Shown here piece after piece: positions 50,001-58,827 of a stretch of DNA of 64,000 nucleotides (the first letter of the stretch is position 1; every line of letters starts with the position of its first letter). The translations under genes and the position numbers were made by a program. Below the pieces are notes generated by a model. It did not search any database. It was not told the origin of the DNA and worked only from the letters and a program-made list of their open reading frames with translations. The DNA is from Alviniconcha marisindica (lineage: Eukaryota > Mollusca > Gastropoda > Provannidae), in NCBI GenBank assembly GCA_018857735.1, contig JABMCL010001430.1, forward strand, positions 165,001-229,000. Direction: 5' to 3'.

Positions 50001-51526
50001 TATGTGTTTGGATTTCGTAAAGAACAGGTGAATGGACCTCTAACTAAGAGAGGTGGGAGCAAACTAGACTATTCACACACACACCCACAGCCACAAGGTC
50101 AGGAAAAAATAGTGAGGATACAAGAATGTTATTCCACCAACAATTTAGTTTTTCTAAGCAAACCAAAAATGTTGCTTTTGAGAACAGTTTCACGTCACAA
50201 TATGTAAAATGGCTAGAATTCACGCAGGAAGACAAAAGATCTTCCAGAATCCATTAGAGTAGACAGAAATCACCTTGCCAACGTCGTCACATGGCGGTGA
50301 ATCTGAATGGGTTAAAAAAACACAACTTACTTACCTGATGAATGGTCTTCTACTTCAGCAGCACAAGCCACGTGAAGCAGGAAATCTCCATGTGCATCCC
50401 GGAAGTTGGGGTCGACCCCTTGGTTCAGCAGGCGGTCCACTTTCTCCACATTCTGGCCCCTCACGGCCGCCATCAACGCATCCCGTTTGGGGTTCAACCC
50501 TCTGTTCCTGCGCTTGTTTTCTTGGAGCCCCTCCTGAAGCAATCCACAAGTCACACAAATTATAAATTAACTGCAGCAGCACTACCCATTCCCATAAGTG
50601 TGAGCAGTATTTTCACGTGTCCAAACGCATGGTATCGCTGCCACTACGCTATGCCAATGTTTGGAATTTTTAATGTGCACACAGATGTTGATCTGCATGC
50701 AATTGCACACAGGGACTTGTGTAAGAGAGTCTGCACTGAAAGTTGGCTCTTGGAAAATTCAATGACACTGTGACAGCAGGCTTTATGGCAGCCACCAGAC
50801 TAAGGATTTAGTATCACCTTAACCATTGAGCACACATAAGGAAGAAGCCCCCTGTCATTTCTTATGCCTCATGTTATGTGCATGTGCACATAATGTGTGT
50901 GTGTGTGTGTGTGTGTGGGTGTGTGCGCGCGCGCGCGCGCTTGCGCGCATGTACAATACCGCAAACAGATGGAATGGATGACAAGCTTGAGCTATTTTTA
51001 TATAACAAGTTTTGAATAAATTCATTCCATTTTATGTCTGTGTTTAACTTCCAAAACACTGGAACTGACCGGGCTAAACTGTAGCAACCGTGGATTCTGT
51101 TTAACAAAATTTAATGTCCAGTGGTGCGGCAATGGCATGATATCATCATGACCATCAGCCAGTCATCAACGGGTCGTTTTTGGCAGTTGCTTCTTCTCCT
51201 GTCCTTGCATGGCATTCACCTATCATGGAATGGAACAGACGGTGTCTGTGCCATGTTCTGTGTTGCGAAAATGGGCCTCCAATGACTGGAACAGTAAAAC
51301 TAGCACTGTAGCAGTAGTACTTATCACCATGTCTGGGACTATGTTGTAATAATATGGTGACGGTTCATAGCTGCTCACAATACACTGAATATAAGTCAAT
51401 GTCTGTCGAAGAATTATATCTGGCAAAAATCTGAACGAAATATATATGCGAATAAAGCGCTTCGACAAAGCCCCTACAAGTAAATAATACCTTGATCTCC
51501 TCTCGAAGCTCTCGCAGAGATGCCAT
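42161..51526 (-). CDS. Ankyrin-repeat and SOCS-box (ASB-type) protein, complete eight-exon gene (span)
   Basis: Predicted substrate adaptor of a Cullin5-Elongin B/C ubiquitin ligase: ankyrin repeats bind substrate, the SOCS box binds Elongin C and Cul5 (family knowledge). Eight exons join in phase to 365 codons. A charged leader ([20 protein letters not shown]) is followed by about five ankyrin repeats: 28-58 ([20 protein letters not shown]), 60-98 ([19 protein letters not shown]), 99-132 ([20 protein letters not shown]), 133-170 ([11 protein letters not shown]), 171-207 ([19 protein letters not shown]). A degenerate helical stretch fills 210-311. The SOCS box is at 322-361 ([27 protein letters not shown]). 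I cannot assign a vertebrate ASB number. It is oriented tail to tail with SET. Introns 3 and 6 begin with tandem copies of the preceding exon end plus 5' splice site. Confidence 0.93.
42870..43192 (+). mobile_element. tRNA-derived SINE, 5'-truncated copy
   Basis: Aligns to the body of the element at 9101-9556 (gatcctggtcattctgccaa, ggttacagctaaacacgcat, tggttgtatggtgtatacgg, gagtggagaatagcgctata) and ends in (ATC)n. It lacks the tRNA-like head. It lies in ASB intron 7, antisense to the gene. A 50-bp stretch (gaaaatttatgttattattg ttctggtttatttcc) at its left recurs at 43350. Confidence 0.82.
43454..43582 (-). CDS. ASB-type gene exon 7
   Basis: After [50 protein letters not shown]; 43 codons, phase 0 both ends, donor CAG|GTGAAC. 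Hydrophobic helices link the last ankyrin-like unit to the SOCS box. Confidence 0.88.
43683..43722. repeat. Long C homopolymer
   Basis: About 35-40 consecutive C on the plus strand (G on the sense strand of the ASB gene) at the distal edge of the 74-bp array; possible assembly or sequencing weak point. Confidence 0.9.
43745..45770 (-). repeat. 74-bp minisatellite (about 25 units) made of ASB exon 6 end plus its 5' splice site
   Basis: Unit on the minus strand: ctacatggccaacactgcca, gtcctaag|gtagtgtctg, tgtgtaaagagaggggtggg, then a G-rich spacer. Exact 74-bp spacing holds at 43917-44290; 70-90 bp elsewhere. The exon-derived part encodes YMANTASPK. Proximal copies keep AAG|GTAGTG; the uniform distal block 43905-44290 reads AAGATAGTG, losing GT. 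A few copies keep tgcgctacat exactly as in the exon. Confidence 0.97.
45741..45916 (-). CDS. ASB-type gene exon 6
   Basis: Phase 1 start (G|AT = Asp): [59 protein letters not shown]. The [17 protein letters not shown] part looks like the second half of a degenerate ankyrin repeat. Donor CCTAAG|GTAGTG at 45740, phase 0. The exon end is the source of the 74-bp array that follows it. Confidence 0.93.
45917..46603 (-). other. ASB-type intron 5
   Basis: GTCGGT to TTTTAACAG, 687 bases. A GT/GA tract lies at 46153-46260 and a retroelement-like 3' end with ATT tail at 46290-46410. Confidence 0.75.
46604..46711 (-). CDS. ASB-type gene exon 5 (ankyrin 5)
   Basis: The first codon (Ala) is split from exon 4: [20 protein letters not shown] then [16 protein letters not shown]. 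Together with exon 4 it restores the canonical GFTALHCIC ankyrin motif, strong evidence for the junction. Donor CAAG|GTCGGT, phase 1. Confidence 0.93.
46846..47075. repeat. Interrupted (GT)n microsatellite
   Basis: GT runs broken by acatg, gagtg and catac interruptions; open frames of Cys/Val or His/Thr are artefacts. A second GT tract lies at 47421-47483. Confidence 0.95.
47655..47765 (+). mobile_element. Retroelement 3' end with (ATT)n tail
   Basis: gtgaagcgccctgcactccc ... gggcgctaaagaaatccctt followed by ATTATC/ATT repeats. The paired cgccct / gggcgc motif and ATT tail are typical of SINE/LINE 3' ends. Confidence 0.5.
47950..48140 (+). mobile_element. AATAAA-bearing dispersed repeat, copy 1
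   Basis: ataagtttctttctaatttt, accatttaactgtcgtttaa, ggcttgacgaaggggatttc, acaaataaatgttcttttga, acc. Homologous to 49815-50018 and 58828-58990; lies in ASB intron 4 antisense to the gene. Confidence 0.72.
48282..48404 (-). CDS. ASB-type gene exon 4 (ankyrin 4)
   Basis: Phase 1 start: [47 protein letters not shown] is the ankyrin first-helix signature. Donor ACAG|GTTTGA, phase 1. Confidence 0.93.
48405..49234 (-). other. ASB-type intron 3, remainder
   Basis: Contains a GT run (48597-48640) and a dispersed-repeat copy at 48716-48840 (plus); ends GGTTTCAG. No additional exon recognised. Confidence 0.75.
48716..48840 (+). mobile_element. Dispersed repeat (pair with 51615-51750, minus)
   Basis: About 115 bp (gaggttttatgtatacattt, gatcttgcaaagcg, gtgctcatccttgttggtga, actgctattac) matches the reverse complement of 51615-51750 at about 75-80%, ending in ATT-rich sequence. 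Probable retroelement 3' end. Confidence 0.65.
49235..49492 (-). repeat. 61-bp minisatellite made of ASB exon 3 end plus its 5' splice site
   Basis: Unit (minus strand): ggacatgggaggctgcgtca, acgctcaggacaatgcag|gtaggtctgt, gtacacttgtc. Exon-plus-donor boundaries fall at plus positions 49444, 49383, 49322 and 49261, an exact 61-bp period. All four copies keep AG|GT (GTAGGT three times, GTGTGA last). The read-through frame stays open for about two units. Confidence 0.96.
49444..49605 (-). CDS. ASB-type gene exon 3 (ankyrin 2-3)
   Basis: Phase 1 start (G|TG = Val): [54 protein letters not shown], then G split. Donor CAG|GTAGGT at 49443. Three further copies of this donor lie 61, 122 and 183 bases downstream; the first gives correct phase with exon 4, as would the 183-base one. 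Confidence 0.93.
49606..50334 (-). other. ASB-type intron 2
   Basis: GTAAGT to GCTGTGCAG. It contains a plus-oriented copy of the AATAAA-bearing dispersed repeat at 49815-50018. Confidence 0.8.
49815..50018 (+). mobile_element. AATAAA-bearing dispersed repeat, copy 2
   Basis: agataagtggtttagctttg, atttagctgttgtttaggcg, tagcttgataaaggggatta, gtcccaataaatgtcattct, tatgaacctc. Matches 47950-48140 (plus) and 58828-58990 (minus). The internal AATAAA followed by a short constant tail resembles the polyadenylated 3' end of a retroelement. It is antisense to the host gene. Confidence 0.75.
50335..50533 (-). CDS. ASB-type gene exon 2 (ankyrin 1, start of 2)
   Basis: Sixty-six codons plus one base: [66 protein letters not shown]. 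Donor CAG|GTAAGT, phase 1. Confidence 0.93.
50534..51490 (-). other. ASB-type intron 1
   Basis: GTATTA to GCTTCAG, 957 bases. It contains a (GT)n(GC)n alternating tract (50896-50948, written on the plus strand) likely to favour Z-DNA. Confidence 0.75.
51491..51526 (-). CDS. ASB-type gene exon 1
   Basis: ATGGCATCTCTG after CCAAG gives good start context; 12 codons, [12 protein letters not shown]; donor AAG|GTATTA, phase 0. Exon 2 continues the same charged helix (EGLQENKRR), which supports this short first exon. Confidence 0.8.
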
Positions 51527-51614
51527 CTTGGAGAGAAGACAACTGACCTATAAACAGAGAAGAGTGATCTCCCTTCCCTCTTTCGCTTGCGTGACTGAGT
51601 GTACTCCCGTAGGT

Positions 51615-51750
51615 GCATGTATACTGATAAATAAATAATAAAAGTGGTCATTTACATAGCAAGATATCCCACCGACAAAGATGAGCACATTACGCTTTAC
51701 AAGATCAACACAAAATGTATTTATATATATATAAAACCTCAAATAATATA
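51615..51750 (-). mobile_element. Dispersed repeat (pair with 48716)
   Basis: Reverse-complement partner of 48716-48840, about 90 bases upstream of the ASB start codon, so possibly within the promoter or 5' UTR of that gene. Confidence 0.62.
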
Positions 51751-51831
51751 AAAACAGAATATTATCATTATTCATCGCTCACTCAGTGACTGACCAGTGA
51801 CCCGGCCACACCCATAGACGTACTAATAGGC

Positions 51832-51835
<4 letters not shown>

Positions 51836-51891
<56 letters not shown>
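51836..51891. repeat. (CA)n microsatellite
   Basis: Uninterrupted CA run of about 28 units upstream of the ASB gene. Confidence 0.97.
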
Positions 51892-51893
<2 letters not shown>

Positions 51894-52044
51894 CTGATCA
51901 GAAGAAAGGTGACTGGGATGATAGCCGAAAACAGAATTTGAAACCAGTTACTATCAGTATTGTTGTAGCCGTTACAATAACTGATTGTAAACACTGACGC
52001 GGAATCAATTTGAAGGCCGCATAGAGCAAGGACTCAAACAGATG

Positions 52045-52045
<1 letters not shown>

Positions 52046-52122
<77 letters not shown>

Positions 52123-52174
52123 CGTGGTGTGCGTGCGTGCGTGCGTGCGTGCGTGTGTGTGTGTGCGTGCGTGC

Positions 52175-52225
<51 letters not shown>

Positions 52226-52263
52226 TGTGTGTGTGTACATCAGTCCTGTGTGTGCGTGTGCAT

Positions 52264-52349
<86 letters not shown>
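52046..52349. repeat. (GT)n / (GC) / (GCGT)n microsatellite
   Basis: About 300 bases of alternating purine-pyrimidine sequence with tgcgtgcgtg and gcgcgcgcgc inserts and one short break (acatcagtcctg). Strong Z-DNA potential. Confidence 0.97.
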
Positions 52350-52350
<1 letters not shown>

Positions 52351-52477
52351 TGTACATAGTTTGTGCGGCTGTAAACTGCAGATGTCTACATGTGTGTGTT
52401 GTGCGGGGTGTGAGGGGGGGGAGGGGGGGGGAGGGGGCCGTCAGGGGGGTCTAGTGTGTGTTAAATTGCTCAGTGAG

Positions 52478-52592
52478 GTAACATTTTCCATCTCGATGTA
52501 CTTTTTGTGTGTTATGTATGCGCCGGCTTGGTCAGCGCTTTGAGCCGCAGGGTAGGCGCTTTACAAATTTCTGTTCTTATAATTATTATTAC
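52478..52592 (+). mobile_element. LINE 3' tail
   Basis: gtaacattttccatctcgat, gtgtgttatgtatgc, ctttgagccgcagggtaggc, gctttacaaatttct, ATTATT tail: the same 3' untranslated end as the LINE fragment at 34990-35440. Confidence 0.82.
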
Positions 52593-52724
52593 GGGAGAGC
52601 ATTCAGTCATTCCGTATTGCCAGTGCCTGTGTTTAACGTTCCAAAACAATGCCGGACCGAACCGGCAGCGCTAGGTGTTAGGTAGCCTCAGCCCGTCTCA
52701 GTCCAGAGCCTTCCCCCACCACAG

Positions 52725-52890
52725 CCACTGAACCGGCGGCCCAGCGGTAAGGCGGTAGGCTGGTAAGCAGAGGGACCTCGGTTCGAATCCGCTTCGGTTC
52801 TCCTTTTTCTTGAAAAGTTGTGGTCTGTGGACACTGTCTTGTGGCTTCGTCCCTCAGAATTCACTGATGAAATATTTGACTGGCTCTCAT
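52725..52890 (+). mobile_element. tRNA-derived SINE-like fragment
   Basis: A-box-like ggcccagcggt near 52737, B-box GGTTCGAATCC exactly at 52780-52790, and a T-rich stretch soon after (ctcctttttct). The T stem pairs poorly and no acceptor stem is evident, so this is a tRNA-like head rather than a working tRNA gene. Confidence 0.6.
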
Positions 52891-53004
52891 CGCTGCCCAT
52901 CTTAATGCAGGAGTCACTGATTCTGGTGGTGACAGCGTAGCGGTAGGCCGGTATAGTAATCTCCCTCTTCCCCCACCCCCGTACCCTCTTTACCCACTTC
53001 TCCC

Positions 53005-53072
53005 CGTCCCTAATAAACCTTATGGTTTTTGTAGACGTTAAGCGCCATGTTTACTTACTTACTTACTTACTC
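53005..53072 (+). mobile_element. Partial dispersed repeat with (TTAC)n tail
   Basis: cgtccctaataaaccttatg, gtttttgtagacgttaagcg, ccatgtttacttacttactt; same module as 22862-22920, here with a tetranucleotide tail. Confidence 0.7.
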
Positions 53073-53147
53073 GGCGCCAATCGTGACAAGTTCATTATTC
53101 AACTGACCAAACCAGCACTGAAACGGCCAAACTGACCGGCTATCAGT

Positions 53148-53183
53148 CATGGACCTATATATACTGGTATATATAGGTCCATG
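53148..53183. repeat. Perfect palindrome, 17-bp arms, 2-base loop
   Basis: catggacctatatatac, tg, gtatatataggtccatg. The extreme loop shortness and AT-rich centre favour cruciform extrusion. A looser relative (ccatggacctgctagctata...tccatg) is at 54338-54377. Confidence 0.93.
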
Positions 53184-53559
53184 TTATCAGATGTACTGCG
53201 ATCCAAATATTGATCCGCAAGTGGACCAAGCTTTCTTCGCTCCCCACTCCCCCCCCCCCCGTCTCCCCCATGATCTAACTATGATATATCCAAGTCAAGC
53301 TTACTTTATAGATTGCCCCTAATATGCTTTTAGCATCTGAGGACATTAAGCAAGAACTCACAACAAGATGTACTGCCCAGAGACACTACAGCAATGTCGG
53401 TGTCTAGTCTAGTCTAACTTTGCCCACGCCAAGTCGCCAGGCTGTATCGGAGAGGTGATGCACAGGTAGACACTCAGTCTCGGTGAGCATCGCTTTCCGT
53501 CACCTTCCTCCAAACTCTGCCAAAAATTGGTTTCACTACTGATGTTGTTGTTGAAGTGC

Positions 53560-53650
53560 TGCTTTACGTCCACATGAACCGTAGGTTTATAAGGGACGGG
53601 AGCCCAGGACGTCCACCTCGATTTTCAAACTGCTCCTGAGCTCGATTACA
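53560..53650 (-). mobile_element. Short-type relative of the catagttcag repeat, minus orientation
   Basis: On the minus strand: gagctcaggagcagtttgaa, aatcgaggtggacgtcctgg, gctcccgtcccttataaacc. It shares the first half of the catagttcag family but ends ggacgtaaagcagcac. Similar minus copies are at 56750-56838 and, diverged, 56130-56270. Confidence 0.7.
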
Positions 53651-53715
53651 CTACTGAGGGGGCACTCTTTTTGTTTTGTTTTTGGTCTTTAAAAAAATAA
53701 AAATAATAAAAAAAA

Positions 53716-53731
53716 TAAAATATATATATAT

Positions 53732-53773
<42 letters not shown>

Positions 53774-53790
53774 TAATATATAAATTCAAT
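53716..53790. repeat. (AT)n microsatellite
   Basis: Alternating AT with short A/T interruptions next to an A-rich stretch (53693-53715). Confidence 0.95.
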
Positions 53791-53803
53791 CTCCGCTCAG
53801 CAG

Positions 53804-53978
53804 CATAGTTCAGGAGCTGTGTGAGTCGAGGTGGCCGTCCTGGGCTGTCGGCGTCCTAACGAGCCTTCTGGCTTCCGTGGACGTAAAGATTTATTGAACC
53901 ATGCTTCGGCATTGGTCACAGCTTGTCCCTAATATGCCAGCCGACATCCGAGGACATTAAGCATCACTTCACTTCACC
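53804..53978 (+). mobile_element. Dispersed SINE-like repeat 'catagttcag' family, copy 3
   Basis: Full-length copy with small differences (gtgtgagtcgag lacks one AG; gtcggcgtcctaac has a 3-base insertion) ending catcacttcacttcac. Confidence 0.82.
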
Positions 53979-54384
53979 GCTCAGCAGTCCACGGACGCTG
54001 TCGGCACCCTCCGAAAGGTTAGGGTACTAATCACACTCCGAGCATCGCTTTCCGGCACCTTCCTCGTCCACCCGCCTCGGCCAGAACTGGTTACGTACGC
54101 TTTTTTTAAAACTGATGTTGCTTTACGTCCACGGAAGCGAGATGGCTTATTAGGGACGGGCAAAGACGTACGCCACTGAAGGGGCGGCACTCTTTATCTC
54201 CGCGCAGCCGGCTGTCCACCGGCGCTGTCGGCGCCCTCCGCCGAAAGGTTTGCATGCTAATAAAGTAAACATGGTGCTTATCGTCCACAGAAACCATGAG
54301 GCTTATTAGGCGGGACGTGGTTTGGGTACTAGTAAGACCATGGACCTGCTAGCTATATATACAGGTCAGTGTCCATGAAAAAGA

Positions 54385-54561
54385 CATAGTTCAGGAGCTG
54401 TGTGAGAGTCGAGGTGGCCGTCCTGGGCTGTCCGTCCTAACGAGCCTTCTGGTTTCCGTGGACGTAAAAAATTATTGCACCGTGCTTCGGCATTGGTCAC
54501 AACTTGTCCCTAATATGTCAACTGACATCTGAGGACATTAAGCATCACTTCATCATCATCA
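54385..54561 (+). mobile_element. Dispersed SINE-like repeat 'catagttcag' family, copy 4
   Basis: Nearly identical to copies 1 and 2; ends catcacttcatcatcatcatga. Only about 400 bases from copy 3. Confidence 0.83.
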
Positions 54562-54722
54562 TGAATAAGACTGTGGAAACATTCTAGTAGCGTCCAAGCA
54601 CGCACGTAACTTGATCATGAGGCGTGTTCGCCCCGGGTTGGAAAAAAGAGTTCCGTCTCGAATCACCTAAACGATTTTGGTTTTATTTGTGCTGGCGTAA
54701 TCATCGTGGGCGGTTATTAAAC

Positions 54723-54812
54723 TCTCTCTGTCTGTCTGTCTGTCTGTCTGTCTCTGTCTCTGTCTCTCTCTGTCTCTCTCTGTCTCTCTCTCTCTGTCTC
54801 TCTCTCTCACTG
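54723..54812. repeat. (CTGT)n / (CT)n microsatellite
   Basis: Same compound motif as at the left end of the window (1-470). A shorter CT run follows at 55042-55072. Confidence 0.95.
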
Positions 54813-55039
54813 ACTCACACACAAACACACACTCCACACGGCCAGCGCACGCACTGACGCACACAAACACTGATGCAAAACAAAACAAAACCAGACACAA
54901 AACAAAAAACAAAAACAACCAAACCAAACAAACAAACTAAAAAAAAAAAAAACTTAAAAAAAACCGCCGGATATATTTGAGTTCTAATATCACTTAGAAC
55001 AACCCAGTTACTGCCATTTTTCCCCCTTCTCCCGGCTCC

Positions 55040-55075
<36 letters not shown>

Positions 55076-55679
55076 CCGCCTGTGCGTTAGCTCAGTGACA
55101 GTTTTTCGAGACCTAGGGCAGTGGTTGGAGGTAGGATGCCGCAAACCAACGCTTGGAGTGTTTCAGCGTGGCCCACGCATAGTCACCGGGTTGTCACTCG
55201 GCGGAGAGGTCAGTACCGTACGCCTGACAGCCAGGCCGGAAGTGGGGCCGGAAGAGAGCAATCTGGTTCCCGGAAAGCTCATAGGATATAGACATATCCC
55301 AGAGTCTCCTCGTGTCTACCCATCACAATTTTACGACAGGCCCTGCTTGATGGCCGGGAAGAGAGAAGCTCTAGCGGGATAAGAATAACTGACTGAATGA
55401 ATGAATAATAATTTATAATGAGCATAACAGAACTCGGTTTCCACGCAAGAATAATTTATAGGGCATGTCAGTCGGCCGACATGCCACAGCCGCAGCAGCA
55501 TGCCGGGTAGTTGGGTGGGGGGCCGGGTAGTTGGGTGGGGTTGGGTGGGGGGCCGGGGAGGGGCATCGTGCAGGCCGGGAGGGACTGACATTCTTTTTCT
55601 CGCTGCACATTGACACGCTGCACATTGACACGCTGCACACCCAGCGGAGAAGCACGCGCGGCGCGTGCGGCACAGCGGC

Positions 55680-55839
55680 GGAGAGAGAGAGGCGCGCGCA
55701 TACACCGAGAGAGAGAGAGAGAGAGAGGGAGAGCGGCGCGCGTATACACCGAGAGAGAGAGAGAGCGAGCGGCGCGCATACACCGAGAGAGAGAGAGAGA
55801 GGGGAGAGAGAGAGAGAGAGAGAGAAGAGAGAGGGAGCG

Positions 55840-55896
<57 letters not shown>

Positions 55897-55903
55897 CGTA
55901 TAC

Positions 55904-55948
<45 letters not shown>

Positions 55949-55974
55949 AGAGGAGAAGAGAGAGAGGCGCATAC

Positions 55975-56037
<63 letters not shown>

Positions 56038-56118
56038 CGCGAATACAGGAGACAGAGAGAGAGAGAGAGAGCGGCGCGCGAATACAGAGAGAGAGAGACA
56101 GACAGACAGACAGAGAGA
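55680..56118. repeat. (GA)n tract with repeated gcgcgc(g/a)tacaccga interruptions
   Basis: GA runs are separated by at least six copies of a short spacer (ggcgcgcatacaccga or variants), so the microsatellite has itself expanded as a higher-order minisatellite. Long Arg/Glu or Ser/Leu frames are artefacts. Confidence 0.95.
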
Positions 56119-56129
56119 CATTCATCGTT

Positions 56130-56265
56130 CAGTGTTGCTTTGCATCCCGGCGGCGTAGAGACTGTGCAGACTATTAGGGACGGAGGGGATGGGGGGGGGG
56201 GGGGGGGCGGGGCGATGGGCGGGGCGGGGGGACGTTCACCTCGACTTTTACACAGCTCCTGAGCT

Positions 56266-56275
<10 letters not shown>
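56130..56275 (-). mobile_element. Diverged minus copy of short-type catagttcag relative
   Basis: On the minus strand: gagctcaggagctgtgtaaa, agtcgaggtgaacgt, a G/C-rich insertion, then the tccgtccctaatagtctgca module. 58743-58815 carries the same last module on the plus strand (ctccgtcccaaatagtctgc). Confidence 0.6.
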
Positions 56276-56302
<27 letters not shown>

Positions 56303-56542
56303 ATCTCATGTTCACCGGCGAGAACTGAGGAGCTGTGTGAATAGGGACGAGGTGAGTGCTGAGCTCTCGTAGCGTATGAGATGCCGGATAGTCTGCTTGA
56401 GCTGTTCTCAACAGTTCTTTCCGTGGACAGTCTTTGTGACCGCTTTGGTCCTCCATACAACACAGCAAAGCGGCAAAGTATACAGGTTACTTTGCACGTG
56501 CGGTTCCCTACCGCCTTAATATCTATTACTCCCCGTGTTAGC

Positions 56543-56544
<2 letters not shown>

Positions 56545-56641
<97 letters not shown>

Positions 56642-56644
56642 ACA

Positions 56645-56686
<42 letters not shown>

Positions 56687-56688
56687 CA

Positions 56689-56720
<32 letters not shown>
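56545..56720. repeat. (GT)n microsatellite with gacaat interruptions
   Basis: Two gagacaatg / gacaatg breaks divide GT runs; the interruption is itself repeated. Confidence 0.96.
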
Positions 56721-56722
<2 letters not shown>

Positions 56723-56744
56723 TTGAAATTCTCCGTTGATGTGG

Positions 56745-56838
56745 TTGGTTGAAGTGTTGCTTTACGTCCATAGAAACCGTAGGCTTATTAGCGACGGAAG
56801 CCCAGGACGTCCACCTCGACTTTCACACAGCTCCTGAA
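56745..56838 (-). mobile_element. Short-type relative of catagttcag repeat, minus orientation
   Basis: On the minus strand: gagttcaggagctgtgtgaa, agtcgaggtggacgtcctgg, gcttccgtcgctaataagcc, tacggtttctatggacgtaa, agcaacac. Confidence 0.75.
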
Positions 56839-57260
56839 CTCAGAAATTCTCCACCAGCTGCAAGCTACTTAAGTAGATCAAATGTCACTCCCATCATCGT
56901 TTGCATAGCGTATTCTCTGTGTCTCTGTTGCTTGAGAAAAGGATGTTTTCACTGAGAATTTGTACACGTTTCGCATTGCCTCATTAAAATAAGCGTTCTC
57001 TTGAACCTCTGTCGGTTTTGATCCTGTTTCAGTCCTTTTCCATAAGCTTCAAACTAATTAAGTAGATCAAATTTCATTCTTGTCTTTTCGTCTTTTTTCT
57101 TGACCTTGATCTTGAAATGTACGCTGCTTCATCCAGTAGTCTGGCTTAGTGCAGCAGAGTGGGGACTGCGCGTTGGCGGCCTACTGGTGTTGTCTGGCCG
57201 ATACTAGGGCCTTGAAACACTCAACAGAGGCGGAGTGGACTACAGGTGATTCCATATGTA

Positions 57261-57602
57261 TCATTGGCGGGAGCTGCCACCAGTATCATTTTTGTCACGT
57301 GTTTGTCGCGACAAAACACGTCTTTTGTCGCGACAAACAGATTTTGTGTGTGTATGTGTTTTGTCAATTTTTTTTGTCACGACAAGCTTACTTTTGTCGC
57401 GACAAGCTTATTTTTGTAAACACATCTTTTGTCGCGACAAATGTATGCTTGTCGCGACAATTTTTTTTTTTTTTTTTTTTTTGTCGCGGCAAGCATACTT
57501 TTGTCGAGACAAAAGACGTGTTTTGTCGCGACAAACACGTGTTTGTTGCGACAAAACTTTTGTCGCGACAAAAATGATACTTGTGGCAGCTCCCGCCAAT
57601 GA
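57261..57602. mobile_element. Foldback/MITE-type DNA transposon with 36-bp terminal inverted repeats and TA target duplication
   Basis: tcattggcgggagctgccac at 57261 is repeated inverted at the right end (ccaatga at 57602); complementarity runs about 36 bp with one mismatch. The element is flanked by TA on both sides, the target duplication used by Tc1/mariner-type elements. The 342-bp interior consists of palindromes tttgtcgcgacaaa (about seven perfect, four variant) plus a 20-base T run, so it can fold into many nested hairpins. No transposase is encoded. Confidence 0.9.
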
Positions 57603-57827
57603 TAGAACAGAGGCGGTGTGGACGGTGGTGCTGTACAGGTGAGTCCATGTGTTCCCATCGCCGCTTGTTAGTTAGTTAGTGTCTGTCAGCTGCTGCTGAG
57701 GCAGTGTTACTGTCGGACGGTTCGTCCGATGTGTTGGCATCGAGCAGGTGTTCTTGTCACGTGCATGTGTTTAGCTGCAAAAACCTTCATTTGCACGCAC
57801 ATGAACCTACACGCCCAAACACATGTT

Positions 57828-57828
<1 letters not shown>

Positions 57829-57921
<93 letters not shown>
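57829..57921. repeat. (GT)n microsatellite
   Basis: About 46 uninterrupted GT units. Confidence 0.97.
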
Positions 57922-57924
<3 letters not shown>

Positions 57925-58135
57925 GCGCACATACATTCACATGCACACTCGTGAATGCTAACAGCCTTTCTAGCTCATGCTGGTGGCATGGCGTAGAGCA
58001 CCGTGTTATAAATGAAGCAAAACTCTATTTCGGCTTTCCCGTTTGATCATTGACACTGAATTTCATGCACGTGTTTACTTGAAGACAACGCCCAAAGAAT
58101 CATCTGGTGACATCAGTCTATTTGTTTTGAACTTC

Positions 58136-58363
<228 letters not shown>

Positions 58364-58637
58364 AATTTTTAATCAATGTCCGCCTTCACCGTTTTCGCTG
58401 AAACTGTGCACATAAAAATGCTTTGTTGTTGTCTAATTAAAATGCGCGTCTTGCGCTGAATCACAAAAGTATCTTCTTATTGCTGTTGTTACGGTTGTTA
58501 TTCTTCCATTTGTTGTGTGTTTTGATCGTGTTTCGAAACGCTTAGCAATCAACACTAGTTTCAGATTTGTTTTCTATCTTTCTCTTCACTCCCCCTCCAC
58601 TCTCCCGGCTCTGTCTATCTGTCTATCTCTCTCTCTC

Positions 58638-58731
58638 TTGTGTGTGTGTGTGTGGTGTGTGTGTGTGTGTGTGTGTGTGGTGTGGTGTGTGGTGTGTGTG
58701 TGTGGTGTGTGTGGTGTGTGTGTGTGTGTGG
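58638..58731. repeat. GT/GGT-rich microsatellite
   Basis: GT runs with regularly spaced GGTGTGG slips, preceded by a CT run. Confidence 0.95.
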
Positions 58732-58827
58732 GAGGGAGCCACCCCCCCCCCCAATCCCCTCCGTCCCAAATAGTCTGCACGGTCTCTACGCCGGGATGCA
58801 AAGCAACACTGAATCTTTGGAGGAATG

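Noticed and set aside
52725..52800. Possible tRNA gene (B box GGTTCGAATCC)
   Set aside because: T stem pairs at only three of five positions and there is no acceptor stem; better explained as a SINE head.
55331..56262. Long Ser/Leu-rich and Arg/Glu-rich open frames on both strands
   Set aside because: Pure translation of (GA)n/(CT)n tracts with short spacers; not SR proteins.
57149..57658. Mirror-image frames with repeated CRDK / VATK / LSRQ motifs on both strands
   Set aside because: They come from the palindromic tttgtcgcgacaaa repeats of the foldback element; identical peptides on both strands show palindromy, not coding.
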